Position numbers and translations under genes: made by a program. A DNA stretch of 64,000 nucleotides, taken from the NCBI GenBank assembly GCA_965230005.1, contig OZ245934.1:868001-932000 (forward strand), read 5' to 3'. This document shows, one piece after another, positions 7,628 through 16,296 of the stretch. The first letter of the stretch is position 1. Each line of letters begins with the position of its first letter. Below the pieces are notes generated by a model. It did not search any database and was not told where the DNA came from. It worked only from the letters and a program-made list of their open reading frames with translations. Source of the DNA: SZUA-309 sp965230005 (GTDB lineage: Bacteria; Pseudomonadota; Gammaproteobacteria; Pseudomonadales; Azotimanducaceae).

Positions 7628-8980
7628 ATGGAGGTCACCCTGACTCGGTTCGTTCACGCGCTGCGCAGCGCCGAACTGCCTGTATCACCGGCGGAGACCA
7701 TGGATGCCTTCGAGGTCGTGCAGAAGGTGGGAATCGGTGATCGCGAGCTGCTGAGGAACGCGCTGTCGCTGGCGCTCGCCAAGACCATCGACGAAAAGTC
7801 CCGTTTCAGCGAGTGCTTCACCCGATTTTTTGACCAGCTCGCCTTTCAGCGACCGGCGAAAGAGAGCCTGCTGAGCCGCGTAGACCCTGATTCGCTGCTC
7901 AGTGAGATTACGGCGGCCGGCGACGACCGGTTGACGGAGGTTGCCAGAGCCATTCTCTCACGGGAGCTCGATAGCGCCGCCTGGCGTGTGCAGGCGGCAG
8001 CGGAGCAGGTGCAGCTCGATAACATGCAGACCCTGCGGGACAAGTCCCGCTTCACTGCCGCCATCGCAGATACCCTGGGCGCGCAGACCCTGGAGCGCCT
8101 CATCACGCAGCCCGACGCCGTGAGCGATGCCAATCGACCGGCCCTGCGCTACCTGCGTCAGTACATCCAGGAGCAGGTGCGGGAGTACGTTGACGTTCAG
8201 TACGCGCTCAACGTGGATGCAACCGGCAAGCGTGCGCTCCTCGAAGCCGCCCTGCGGAGCAATCTGGATCAGTTACCGCCGGACTACTTCGCCGAAGTCG
8301 ACCGGGTGGTGGCAAAGCTCGCAGAGCGGCTCGCGCAACAGCATCGCCGACGTCGAAAGCGGGCGGAACGGGGTGTGTTGGACCTGAAGCGTACCCTGCG
8401 CCACAACGTTGCCTACGACGGTGCGCTCTTCAACCTTTACTGGCGCCAGAAAAAGCAAGAGCCGTCGACGGTTTACGTGATCTGCGACGTGAGCAACTCG
8501 GTCGCCAGCATCGCGCGCTTTCTCCTGCTCTTCATTCATGGCCTGGCGGACGTGCTGCCGCAGGTGCGTGCGTTCGCCTTCTCCAACCGGTGCGGTGAAA
8601 TCACCGAAGGGTTCCGGGGTCAGACCTTCGAACGCGCGGTGGAAGAAGCCATGTTCGACTGGGGCAAGGGGGCGACTGACTATGGCAGCGCGCTCGTGGA
8701 CTTCCGTGAGCTGACCCACCAGGACCTCGATCATCGGAGCACGCTGATTTTCCTCGGCGATGCCAGAGGCAACTACTTCGATCCGCGTCTGGATGTGTTC
8801 CGACATCTTTCGGCGCGGGTGAAGCAGGTGTTCTGGCTGAATCCGGAGACGAGAGATCGCTGGGATGACGGGGATTCGGACATGCGACGCTATGCCGCGC
8901 ATTGTCTCCGTGTGGATGTGTGCCGCGGACTGAAGGATATCGAGCGCTTTGCAGACCGGTTACTGACGGCCACGCGCTGA
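7628..8980 (+). CDS. VWA domain protein, CoxE-like
   Basis: The protein has 450 residues with an alpha-helical N-terminal half and a C-terminal von Willebrand factor A domain. The metal-ion-dependent adhesion site is visible as DVSNS at residues 287-291 after the strand TVYVIC, and further VWA features include FAFSNRC and the late DYGSAL. CoxE-type VWA proteins usually act with a MoxR-type AAA ATPase as a metal-insertion or chaperone pair. No MoxR gene lies beside this one. It ends one base before the convergent sirtuin gene. No signal peptide, so cytosolic. Confidence 0.88.
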   Translation: MEVTLTRFVHALRSAELPVSPAETMDAFEVVQKVGIGDRELLRNALSLALAKTIDEKSRFSECFTRFFDQLAFQRPAKESLLSRVDPDSLLSEITAAGDDRLTEVARAILSRELDSAAWRVQAAAEQVQLDNMQTLRDKSRFTAAIADTLGAQTLERLITQPDAVSDANRPALRYLRQYIQEQVREYVDVQYALNVDATGKRALLEAALRSNLDQLPPDYFAEVDRVVAKLAERLAQQHRRRRKRAERGVLDLKRTLRHNVAYDGALFNLYWRQKKQEPSTVYVICDVSNSVASIARFLLLFIHGLADVLPQVRAFAFSNRCGEITEGFRGQTFERAVEEAMFDWGKGATDYGSALVDFRELTHQDLDHRSTLIFLGDARGNYFDPRLDVFRHLSARVKQVFWLNPETRDRWDDGDSDMRRYAAHCLRVDVCRGLKDIERFADRLLTATR

Positions 8981-8981
8981 A

Positions 8982-9776
8982 TCAGTTCAATCCGACAACG
9001 TAGGAGAGGGTGGGGCCGATCTCAGCGTGCACGACCAGGTCCGCGATGGGATCCAGCGGCGTCGCTTCACGGTTCAGAATCGCAAGCTTCGAGCCGAGCT
9101 GTTTGGCATACTCTGGAAACCCCGCGGCGGGATAGACGATGAGCGTCGATCCCGTGGCAATCATGAGATCGCAGTTCTCCGTGGCGATCTTAGCCCGCCG
9201 CATGGCATCTTCCGGCATGGCCTGGCCGAAAGAGATGGTCGCACTCTTGATGATCCCACCGCAGCCCGCGCAGGGCGCAATCCGTTCCTGCTGCTGGAAC
9301 TGCTGCTCGAGATCGGCCAGTTCATAGCGAAGATCGCAGGAGAGGCACGTCGCATAGCTGGCGTTCCCGTGAAGCTCGATGACCTGCTCGTCGGGTACGC
9401 CTGCATTCTGATGCAGATTGTCGACATTCTGAGTGATGACGGCCGAGCACTTCCCGAGCTCGACGAGACGCGCGATGGCCTTGTGTCCGTTGTTGGGTTC
9501 AGCACCTTCCATCTTCATCTCACCGGCGAACTTGCGCCGCCACTGCTCGGTACGGGCTTCTTCGCTGCGGAGGAACTCCTCGAAGTAGATGGGCTTCATC
9601 TTTTCCCAGATGCCGGTGCCCTGGCTGCGGAAGTCGGGGATGCCGGATTCGGTGCTGATGCCGGCGCCGGTGAAGAAGACGATGTTGGAGGCCTGATCGA
9701 TAAGGGCGCTAAGTGCGTCAGTTTCACTGTTCAAAAGGCTGTCTCGTGCCTGCTGCCGGTTAACGTGATGGTACAC
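8982..9776 (-). CDS. Sir2-family NAD-dependent protein deacylase
   Basis: This sirtuin transfers acyl groups from protein lysine to ADP-ribose of NAD, releasing nicotinamide. The NAD-binding GAGISTESGIPDFRS, the QNVDNLHQ motif, the catalytic histidine in ELHGN and two CxxC zinc pairs (CLSC and CAGC) are all present, followed by GSTLIVYPAAGFP. It is 264 residues from a GTG at 9776; a start a few codons later (TTG before NSETDA) is possible because the first residues MYHHVNRQQ lie outside the family core and no ribosome-binding site is seen. The convergent VWA gene is one base away. Confidence 0.95.
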   Translation of the reverse strand: MYHHVNRQQARDSLLNSETDALSALIDQASNIVFFTGAGISTESGIPDFRSQGTGIWEKMKPIYFEEFLRSEEARTEQWRRKFAGEMKMEGAEPNNGHKAIARLVELGKCSAVITQNVDNLHQNAGVPDEQVIELHGNASYATCLSCDLRYELADLEQQFQQQERIAPCAGCGGIIKSATISFGQAMPEDAMRRAKIATENCDLMIATGSTLIVYPAAGFPEYAKQLGSKLAILNREATPLDPIADLVVHAEIGPTLSYVVGLN

Positions 9777-9964
9777 GTATGATGGAGTGCACTCGAAAGG
9801 TCAAAAACACGATCTGCCGGAGTGCGTATGTTAATTATATTGACGTCAAAGTGTGTCGAGATCCTTTCCAGATAGCATTCTGAAAGCGCTTCACATGTCG
9901 GCTCTCTTTACACTGTCCGTGATCCACTGATCCTATCGGCCTGATTTGTCGGCGGATTTTTATC

Positions 9965-9980
9965 TGGCACGGAAGTTGAT
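9965..9980 (+). promoter_or_regulatory. Putative sigma-54 (-24/-12) promoter of the PEP-CTERM gene
   Basis: The sequence TGGCAC-GGAAG-TTGAT matches the sigma-54 consensus TGGCAC-N5-TTGCW with full agreement in the -24 half. At -12 it has TTGA instead of TTGC. It ends 36 bp before the ATG of the PEP-CTERM protein, giving a plausible short leader. Sigma-54 control by PrsK/PrsR is known for many PEP-CTERM genes. The mismatch at the usually invariant -12 C lowers confidence. No rpoN, prsK or prsR is in the window. Confidence 0.5.
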
Positions 9981-10016
9981 AATTGTTTAGTCAGTTGCGC
10001 TCGTAAAGGCTGAGAA

Positions 10017-10718
10017 ATGAAACATACGACTAAGCTCATCACTGCTCTCGCTCTGCTTTGGGCTGGTGCCGCCCAGGCAGGTCTGATGTACACGGATGAC
10101 CCAGCGAACGATCTGCCATCACTCGGTGGGCATTTCTCACTGGATTTAGACGCGCTGAGCGCCACAACGGTCAGCAACTTCAACAACAGCACCGACGTGC
10201 CCCGTGAGCTGACGGCTGACGGGCACACCTACAAGTTCCGTAACAGCAGCACGTCCGCCCCATACATCTACGAGGCGGACGACTACAGCTGGATGGACAA
10301 ACGCTTCATCGGGACCAGCACCAACAAGATCGTTATCTACCTGGACAAAGCCGTTCAGGCTGTGAAGTTCAACGTCGGTGTAACGGACGCCTGGGGTTCA
10401 GCCAACGTATGGTTTGGCGCCTGGATTGATGGCACGAAGCACACGAACAGCAGCTCGCCCTACCGACATGCTGGCGGGACACAGCATCAGTACGGTATGT
10501 ACCTTTCAGACGCCGGCGACTCCTGCAAGGGCTTTAACAAGATCATCATCGATCCGCCGCCGGCTAACTGGGGGATCAACATGTTGAACTTCTACTACAA
10601 CGACAGTCCCAAATGCTCGGACGTGCCAGAGCCCGGGGCGCTCAGTCTTCTTGGCGCCGGCCTGCTGGGACTAGGGTGGCTGCAGCATCGTCGCCGCAGA
10701 CGAGCGCCTGCTGCCTGA
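10017..10718 (+). CDS. PEP-CTERM sorting-signal exported protein
   Basis: This is a 233-residue secreted protein. It has a signal peptide at residues 1-21 (cleavage after AAQA) and a beta-rich Ser/Thr/Asn-rich body. At the C-terminus are a VPEPG motif (203-207), a hydrophobic helix at about 208-222 and an arginine cluster (225-229). The tripartite tail is the recognition signal for exosortase, which in this window is encoded at 54771. The body includes KFNVGVTDAWGSANVWF, reminiscent of a carbohydrate-binding or surface beta-sandwich, but no named domain is certain. AGG lies 7 bases before the ATG. A strong terminator follows 37 bp after the stop, so this is a single-gene transcription unit. 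Confidence 0.93.
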   Translation: MKHTTKLITALALLWAGAAQAGLMYTDDPANDLPSLGGHFSLDLDALSATTVSNFNNSTDVPRELTADGHTYKFRNSSTSAPYIYEADDYSWMDKRFIGTSTNKIVIYLDKAVQAVKFNVGVTDAWGSANVWFGAWIDGTKHTNSSSPYRHAGGTQHQYGMYLSDAGDSCKGFNKIIIDPPPANWGINMLNFYYNDSPKCSDVPEPGALSLLGAGLLGLGWLQHRRRRRAPAA

Positions 10719-10755
10719 TGCATAAAGCGCAGATCTTTGTATCTGCCGACTAGAA

Positions 10756-10786
10756 AGAAGCCCGCACTATGCGGGCTTCTTATTTT
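10756..10786 (+). terminator. Rho-independent terminator after the PEP-CTERM gene
   Basis: A perfect 11-bp stem, AGAAGCCCGCA paired with TGCGGGCTTCT around a CTA loop (10756-10780), is followed by TATTTT. It lies between the PEP-CTERM gene and the convergent kinase-like gene and may serve both strands, since the stem is preceded by A residues. Confidence 0.9.
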
Positions 10787-10795
10787 CGGGACCAC

Positions 10796-11422
10796 CTACC
10801 CGGGGGCAGAGGCTCGCAATGTCTTGAAGACCAGTGGTGGTTCTGTAAGACGGCCTTTGATTCGTTGAGCACCAGCCTTCGGCGACAACTCAGCAGTATC
10901 GATCTCCAGATCGTAATCCGCTCCGTGGGCGTGCACGGTTTCGAAGTGGGATGTTGCTGTCCCGGGAAACCGTCCCGTTCTTTCCGCCTCGCGGGCATTG
11001 ACGATATCGAGAGGGCAACGCACCCCGATAAACCAGGTATCAATGCCGTCGAGGGCGACAACATAGTCTTCCAGATAGTGCGGCGCGAAGAGTAGATCGT
11101 CGACAATCACGTTGTTGCCAGCGCTAGCAAAAGCGGCGATAGCCCGCCGCATACCCTTCAGCACCTGCTCTCCATGGTCGCCGAAACAGATGTGTGTCAG
11201 TGGCTCTCCGTTCCGCTCAATGGGCACGATGTTCAGGCCTGCAGCCCCAGGCGAGCCCGTGGGTGAGTTGAAACCCCGGTAGCGATCGGGGAGGCCATCC
11301 CGGAATTGATCCAGGGCGATGTGTTGGTAGGGTTCGTCGAGCAGTTGCTGCAGCATGAAGGCCAGCGTTGTCTTGCCCGCACTGGAGGAGCCGTTCAGAA
11401 ATATGACCTTACCGGGCGTCAT
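10796..11422 (-). CDS. Chloramphenicol phosphotransferase-like P-loop kinase
   Basis: This is a small P-loop kinase of the CPT family, with Walker A GSSSAGKTT at residues 11-19 from the ATG at 11422. It continues with ALDQFRDGLPDRY, a central NVIVDDLL strand and FIGVRCPLDIVNAREAERTGRFPG, the typical lid/base-recognition region. The family phosphorylates chloramphenicol in its Streptomyces founder, but most members have unknown substrates, so resistance should not be assumed. A longer start at 11485 has AAGGG five bases upstream and would add 21 residues that overlap the divergent PPTase gene; the start is therefore uncertain. Confidence 0.82.
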   Translation of the reverse strand: MTPGKVIFLNGSSSAGKTTLAFMLQQLLDEPYQHIALDQFRDGLPDRYRGFNSPTGSPGAAGLNIVPIERNGEPLTHICFGDHGEQVLKGMRRAIAAFASAGNNVIVDDLLFAPHYLEDYVVALDGIDTWFIGVRCPLDIVNAREAERTGRFPGTATSHFETVHAHGADYDLEIDTAELSPKAGAQRIKGRLTEPPLVFKTLRASAPG

Positions 11423-11468
11423 GGAACGGATGGTATCGATGGTCGCACTGAACGACAATCGGGTCGCA

Positions 11469-12149
11469 ATGGAGCCTAGCCACATATCAACCCTTCAGCG
11501 CCTCATGGACGCCCACTTCCCACAACAGCATGGCCTGCTCAGCCGCTGCGGCCTGGTGGCGGACCGCACATCCGAGTTGTTCGAGGAGGAGCGGGCAGCC
11601 ATCGCGGGCAGTATCGATCAGCGGCGTGCGGAATTTTCCGCGGGTCGCGTGTTGGCTCATGAGCTGATCGCCGAACTTGGTCATCCGGTTACTGCCATTC
11701 CTCGTGCAGACAGAGCCCCGATCTGGCCTCCGGGACTGTGTGGCAGCATCAGCCACAGCGATTGTGTGGTCGCATGTGTCGTTGCGGAACGCGGGCGCTA
11801 CGACGCCCTGGGTATAGATACTGAAAGAGTGGGGCGCATCTCCGACCGCGTTGTCCCGAAGCTTTTCACAGCCTCTGAAACGGAGCGTCTTGGTGCCGAT
11901 CCCCTAAAACAAGCGATTGCATTTTCAGCCAAGGAGTCGGGATTCAAAGCGACCTATCCGATCGGCCGTACCTACATCGGGTTTCAGGAGGCAGAAATCA
12001 CTATCGATCTCGAAGCTGGAACATTCCGGCTCTTCTACCTGGGTAATCATGAGCCGAACAGCGTCATGAATCGCGCGAGCGGCTACTTTGTGACTCACGA
12101 GCACTACGTGCTGACGCTCGTTATCATTCCCCAACCTCAAGCCGACTGA
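11469..12149 (+). CDS. 4'-phosphopantetheinyl transferase (EntD/Sfp type)
   Basis: The enzyme transfers phosphopantetheine from CoA to a carrier-protein serine. The core motifs are GIDTERV (magnesium-binding) and FSAKESGFKA, with an earlier AEFSAGRVLAHELI and GLCGSISHSDCV. About 226 residues from the ATG at 11469 is normal for EntD-like enzymes. An open frame runs up to 11355 but those codons are the antisense of the neighbouring kinase. No polyketide or non-ribosomal peptide genes lie nearby, so it may activate a housekeeping or distant carrier protein. It sits 5 bp before nupC. Confidence 0.9.
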   Translation: MEPSHISTLQRLMDAHFPQQHGLLSRCGLVADRTSELFEEERAAIAGSIDQRRAEFSAGRVLAHELIAELGHPVTAIPRADRAPIWPPGLCGSISHSDCVVACVVAERGRYDALGIDTERVGRISDRVVPKLFTASETERLGADPLKQAIAFSAKESGFKATYPIGRTYIGFQEAEITIDLEAGTFRLFYLGNHEPNSVMNRASGYFVTHEHYVLTLVIIPQPQAD

Positions 12150-12154
12150 ATTAC

Positions 12155-13393
12155 ATGCAGGCACTGCTCGGTATCGCTGTGCTGATCGGCCTCGCCTGGC
12201 TTCTCAGTGAGCACAAACGCAGCGTCGACTGGCGCATGGTGGCGATCGCGCTGGTGATTCAGTTTGCCCTTGCGCTGCTGCTGCTTCGAGTGCCCGTCAT
12301 CAGCAACGGGCTGCTGCTGCTCAACCACGTCGTCCACGCAATCGAGCAGGCGACCCTGACCGGCTCGAGCTTCATCTTCGGCTACATCGGCGGTGGTGAG
12401 CCGCCATTCGAGGTCAGCGTCGAAGGTGCGCTCTACATCTTCGCCTATCGCGTGCTGCCGCAAATTCTGGTGTTCAGTGTGCTCGTGGCGCTCTTCTGGT
12501 ACTGGCGGATTCTGCCGTTGATTGTGCGACTGTTCGGCTCTGCACTCCGCCGTCTCATGGGGCTTTCCGGCGCTGTCGGCACCGCCGCGGCCTCCAGCGT
12601 GTTTCTGGGGATGGTGGAAACACCGCTCGTCGTCAGGGCCTATCTCCAGGCCTTTACCCGTTCTGAGCTCTTTACGCTCATGACCTGCGGCATGGCGACG
12701 GTGGCGGGTTCCATCATGGTGCTCTACGCCAGCGTCCTCGGCGGGGTGATCGACGGCGCTTTGGGCCACGTGCTGGTCGCGTCGCTCATCAATGTGATTG
12801 GTGCCGTGTTCCTGTCGCGGATCATGATTCCCGAAGTCGATGAATCTGTAGCGGATGACACGCCGTCGGGGCTCAGCTATTCGAGCCACATGGATGCTAT
12901 TACCCGCGGGACAACCGACGGTCTCATGCTGGCGGTTAACGTAGGAGCCATGGTGCTCGTGCTCGTGAGCCTCGTCGCCCTGGTCAATCAGATGATCGGC
13001 ATCGTGGAAGTCGGCGGCACGGCGCTTTCACTGGAGCGGATGATGGGCTGGGCGTTTTCCCCGATTGCATGGCTCATCGGTATTCCCTGGGCAGAAGCCC
13101 AAGCAGCGGGTTCGCTCCTCGGTACCAAAATCATTCTCAACGAACTCGTCGCATTCCTGCAGCTGGCAGGCCTCGAAGAGGGCAAATTGAGTGATTCGAG
13201 CCGGCTTGTGATGACCTACGCTCTCTGTGGCTTTGCGAACTTCGGCAGTTTGGGAATCATGCTCGGTGGCCTGAGTACCCTGGTTCCGGAACGTCGAGAG
13301 GAGTTGCTTACCTTGGCGCCAAGAACGCTCATTTCCGGAACGCTGGTGACCTGCAACACCGGCGCCATCGTAGCGTTGGTGACCCTGCTCTAA
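12155..13393 (+). CDS. NupC-type concentrative nucleoside transporter
   Basis: This is an inner-membrane cation-coupled nucleoside importer of the CNT family. Its 412 residues contain many membrane helices and the family core: GLSGAVGTAAASSVFLGMVE, then TCGMATVAGSIMVLYAS and the late LCGFANFGSLGIMLGG. Closely related transporters use protons or sodium; which applies here is not evident. It follows the phosphopantetheinyl transferase by 5 bp, probably co-transcribed. Its TAA stop overlaps the stop codon of the convergent threonine aldolase gene (bases 13390-13393). Confidence 0.95.
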   Translation: MQALLGIAVLIGLAWLLSEHKRSVDWRMVAIALVIQFALALLLLRVPVISNGLLLLNHVVHAIEQATLTGSSFIFGYIGGGEPPFEVSVEGALYIFAYRVLPQILVFSVLVALFWYWRILPLIVRLFGSALRRLMGLSGAVGTAAASSVFLGMVETPLVVRAYLQAFTRSELFTLMTCGMATVAGSIMVLYASVLGGVIDGALGHVLVASLINVIGAVFLSRIMIPEVDESVADDTPSGLSYSSHMDAITRGTTDGLMLAVNVGAMVLVLVSLVALVNQMIGIVEVGGTALSLERMMGWAFSPIAWLIGIPWAEAQAAGSLLGTKIILNELVAFLQLAGLEEGKLSDSSRLVMTYALCGFANFGSLGIMLGGLSTLVPERREELLTLAPRTLISGTLVTCNTGAIVALVTLL

Positions 13394-14391
13394 TTGCCGG
13401 GGTAGGAATCGATCGCTGATATCAGGCGGGCAACGTCCTGGGCGGTGATGTCCAGGTGCAACACCCAGCGATTCCGGCTGATGCGGATCTGATGCGCCGC
13501 GAGATGGGCTTTCAGACGCTCCAGTTCTACTTCATCGATGCCGAGGAACACCATATTCGTATGCTGCGAAATGGGCGCGTTGAAATGCATTCGAAGGGCC
13601 GCAGCGACTTCTTTAGCGTGCTGATGGTCTTCGGTGAGCCGTTCGACGTGATGCTCGAGTGCATAAATCCCTGCTGCCGCAATCACGCCAGCCTGCCGCA
13701 TGCCGCCGCCGACCATCTTGCGCCAGCGTCGTGCACGCTCAACGAAGTCTGACGAGCCGACGAGAACCGAGCCGACCGGAGCGCCCAGTCCCTTCGATAA
13801 ACAGATGGAAATCGAATCGCAGTGCCGCGAGATCGCGTCTGAAGCACAGCCCGTCGCAATCACCGCGTTGAAATAGCGCGCGCCGTCCAGGTGCAGCAGC
13901 AGCCCGTGCCGGTCTACGAACTCCCGGGCGTTTTCGAAGTATTCGGGCCCGGCTGCTTTGCCGCTCTGCGTGTTCTCCAGACACAGCAGACGGGTATTGG
14001 CGAAGTGCACGTCGACGGGTTTGATCAGACGCTCGACCTCCTCCAGGGGCAGAGTGCCGTCTTCGGCAAAGGGGAGCGTCTGCGGTTGAACGCCTCCGAG
14101 TGCTGCGGCCCCGCCGCCTTCGTACTGGTAGCTGTGGGCAGTGCTTCCGGCGATGTATTCATCGCCCCGCTGACAGTGGGTGAGGAGGGCGATCAGGTTG
14201 GATTGAGTGCCGGAGGCGACGAAAAGCCCGGATTCTTTGCCGAGAAGGGCCGCAACCTTGGTTTCCAGCGCGTTGACCGTTGGATCTTCGCCGTAAACGT
14301 CATCGCCCACTTCAGCCTCGAACATGGCTTCACGCATGGCCGGAGTGGGGCGGGTTACGGTATCGCTGCGGAGGTCGATCCAATCGTGCAT
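13390..14391 (-). CDS. ltaE: Low-specificity L-threonine aldolase
   Basis: This PLP enzyme cleaves L-threonine/allo-threonine to glycine and acetaldehyde. The N-terminus IDLRSDTVTRPTPAMREAM is diagnostic. The PLP lysine is Lys200 in SICLSKGLGAPVGS, and HLDGAR (residues 167-172) supplies the PLP-nitrogen aspartate. The length of 333 residues is normal. It lies downstream of the exbD-like gene on the same strand, but a terminator hairpin at 14436-14458 separates them, so it has its own promoter. Confidence 0.95.
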   Translation of the reverse strand: MHDWIDLRSDTVTRPTPAMREAMFEAEVGDDVYGEDPTVNALETKVAALLGKESGLFVASGTQSNLIALLTHCQRGDEYIAGSTAHSYQYEGGGAAALGGVQPQTLPFAEDGTLPLEEVERLIKPVDVHFANTRLLCLENTQSGKAAGPEYFENAREFVDRHGLLLHLDGARYFNAVIATGCASDAISRHCDSISICLSKGLGAPVGSVLVGSSDFVERARRWRKMVGGGMRQAGVIAAAGIYALEHHVERLTEDHQHAKEVAAALRMHFNAPISQHTNMVFLGIDEVELERLKAHLAAHQIRISRNRWVLHLDITAQDVARLISAIDSYPGN

Positions 14392-14431
14392 GGGTGTTGT
14401 GCCAGGTCTCCGGTCTTTCAGGCGCTCAAAC

Positions 14432-14458
14432 GAAAGAAGGCCGGGGTTTCCGGCCTTC
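14432..14458 (-). terminator. Rho-independent terminator after the exbD-like gene
   Basis: A 9-bp stem pairs GAAGGCCGG (14436-14444) with CCGGCCTTC (14450-14458) around a 5-base loop. On the minus strand it is followed by a CTTTCGTTT tail. It lies 25 bp after the stop codon of the exbD-like gene. Confidence 0.8.
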
Positions 14459-14482
14459 GCTTAAACCTGCCTGACGTTCAGT

Positions 14483-14893
14483 TCATTGCTGTGCGAGAGA
14501 CACGTTATAGACGCCAGCCTGACGGGCCGAGTCAAAGATGTGGATCATCGTTTCCGTGCGGCTTTCCGGATGGGGTTGAATGATCACGGGTGCCTCCGGA
14601 TTTTCAGCGTGCAGGCGCTCGATGTTGGCCCGGACCGACCGCCAGTCCACGTCCCGCTGCGCGATGATGATGCGGTCGCGGTTGGTTATGCGAACGACGA
14701 TGGACTTCTTGTTGGGGTCGACGGTTTTCGGCTTGTCCTCATCGGGTTGATTGACGTCGAGACCCACTTCCTTGACGAAGGTTGCCGTCACAATGAAGAA
14801 AATGAGCATGATGAACACGACGTCCAGCATGGGCGTCAGGTTGATCTGTTCTTCGTCACCGTCTTCGCGGCTCTTGCCGAAAGTTCTGCGCAC
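14483..14893 (-). CDS. ExbD/TolR-family biopolymer transport protein
   Basis: This is a small inner-membrane proton-channel subunit with one helix. The signature EINLTPMLDVVFIML-like segment (INLTPMLDVVFIMLIFF) carries the proton-relay aspartate, followed by a periplasmic domain. I place the start at a GTG (MRRTFGK..., 136 residues) because GAGGGG lies 7 bases upstream; an open frame continues 16 codons further to 14941. ExbD proteins normally work with ExbB in energising TonB-type transport, yet no exbB or tonB gene flanks this one. It is flanked by a terminator downstream. Confidence 0.9.
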   Translation of the reverse strand: MRRTFGKSREDGDEEQINLTPMLDVVFIMLIFFIVTATFVKEVGLDVNQPDEDKPKTVDPNKKSIVVRITNRDRIIIAQRDVDWRSVRANIERLHAENPEAPVIIQPHPESRTETMIHIFDSARQAGVYNVSLAQQ

Positions 14894-14970
14894 AGCAATT
14901 CCCCTCAGAATCGCGCCAATAGAGGGGGCGAGTGTACTCAAGGGAAATGAGCGTGACCAGACCTGGCGGT

Positions 14971-15894
14971 CTAGCGGTTCAGGTGGTGCAGGCCAAGCCC
15001 CGGCGAAGCCCAGGGCATCGATATCAGCTGACCGGTCGAAGAGAGGGTGATGTATGCCGTTTGAAGATTCTCTCCGCCGAAGCAGATGTTGGTGGTCATT
15101 GGGTCTGACGTCGGCACGTGATCTGGCGAGCCGCCATTTGGATCCAGGATCGTGATGCCACCGTCGACGATGGTCGCCACACAGACCCGACCTGAGGCTT
15201 CCACCGCGAGCGAGTCGAAGAGGAAGTAGCCGGGTCGGCCCGCGATGAGACGGCCACCCTCCAACGTGTCCCGTCGTTCGCCCTTCAGGCGGCCGGGTCC
15301 CTCGAGCTCATAGGCCCAGAGCCTGCCCGTGAAGGTTTCCGCAACGTAGAGTTCACTGCCATCGGGAGAAAGCCCGATCCCGTTCGGGCCTTCCAGGGGA
15401 AAGATGACCTCCTCAATCCCCGATCCGTCGGCCTTGGCGTAGAAAACACCGGTGCGATCGCGCTCGCGCGGGCGCTGCTTGCCGTGGTCGGTGAACCAGA
15501 ATCCACCCGCGTCGTCGAACACGAGGTCGTTCGGTCCGCGCAGTGGCTGTCCTTCGCAGTGCGTATAGAGCACCTCCACGCGTCGGGTATCCAGATCGAC
15601 GACTTCGATGCGGCCGCTGGAGTAGTTTTCGGGCTCGAGGCCCGGGAAGAGTCGTCCTGACGGGGTTTCGGTCCATTGAAAGCCACCGTTGTTGCAGACG
15701 TAGCAGTAGCCATTGGGACCGATGGCAGCGCCGTTGGGGCCGCCGCCGAGCTCGGCGATGACCTCTGTCTCGCCATCGATCACCCTCGTGAGCGTCCCAC
15801 GGGCGATCTCGACCAGGAGGATGCTGCCGTCGGGCATGGCGATTGGGCCTTCTGGGAAGCGTAGGCCTTCGGCGATAAGTGCTGTTTCAGTCAT
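14971..15894 (-). CDS. SMP-30/gluconolactonase-family protein
   Basis: This is a six-bladed beta-propeller lactonase-like protein of 307 residues. The early FPEGP supplies the conserved metal-binding glutamate. Later come PNDLVFDDAGGFWFTDHG and PNGIGLSPDGSELYVAET, the usual metal-coordination loops. The ATG at 15894 is favoured over a frame opening at 15948 because GGAACAC lies just upstream and the propeller starts at TETALIAEGLRFPEGP. Family members hydrolyse sugar lactones. A link to the neighbouring polysaccharide genes is possible but not shown. Confidence 0.88.
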   Translation of the reverse strand: MTETALIAEGLRFPEGPIAMPDGSILLVEIARGTLTRVIDGETEVIAELGGGPNGAAIGPNGYCYVCNNGGFQWTETPSGRLFPGLEPENYSSGRIEVVDLDTRRVEVLYTHCEGQPLRGPNDLVFDDAGGFWFTDHGKQRPRERDRTGVFYAKADGSGIEEVIFPLEGPNGIGLSPDGSELYVAETFTGRLWAYELEGPGRLKGERRDTLEGGRLIAGRPGYFLFDSLAVEASGRVCVATIVDGGITILDPNGGSPDHVPTSDPMTTNICFGGENLQTAYITLSSTGQLISMPWASPGLGLHHLNR

Positions 15895-16296
15895 CTGTGT
15901 TCCAAACGGATACGGCGCTGCAGGGGGACAAAATTGTAAAGATGGCAAGTCGCCACGACGAGGCCTCGAGGCACCTCTAGTCAGCTTTGAAGCTCCAGGT
16001 TATGCACAGAGACTTTGCAGACTACTCCCGACTCCAGACCTTCAGAAACCCTCAGATATAACCTTCAAGTATTTGATATAAATAGAGTTATTCTTATGAG
16101 CATACTCTGCAGACGCGACAAATTAAGATTCCATGAACATCCCATTGGAATAATCCCCAGACTTATCCACAGAAAACGTCTCGAATAGTGACGTTTCGCG
16201 CGTACAGGTTTCAAACTCACACAATACGATCGTCAGCGATCGGTCAGGTGTTGCTAAGATGCAGGCCTTCAACGGCGAGAATCCCAACCGAGCCCT
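15895..16296. promoter_or_regulatory. A+T-rich leader/promoter region at the start of the exopolysaccharide locus
   Basis: These 402 bases separate the divergent SMP-30 gene from the chain-length determinant. The middle (about 16045-16100) is very A+T-rich and contains TTGATATAAATAGAG, a plausible -10 element near 16075. That would leave a 5' leader of about 200 bases before the ATG at 16297. I see no supported gene, RNA or repeat in it. Confidence 0.4.

Noticed and set aside
11355..11468. Longer N-terminus for the phosphopantetheinyl transferase
   Set aside because: It is antisense to the start of the CPT-like kinase and outside the family length.
10796..11485. Chloramphenicol resistance gene
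   Set aside because: The fold matches the CPT family, but most members act on other substrates and nothing nearby suggests resistance.
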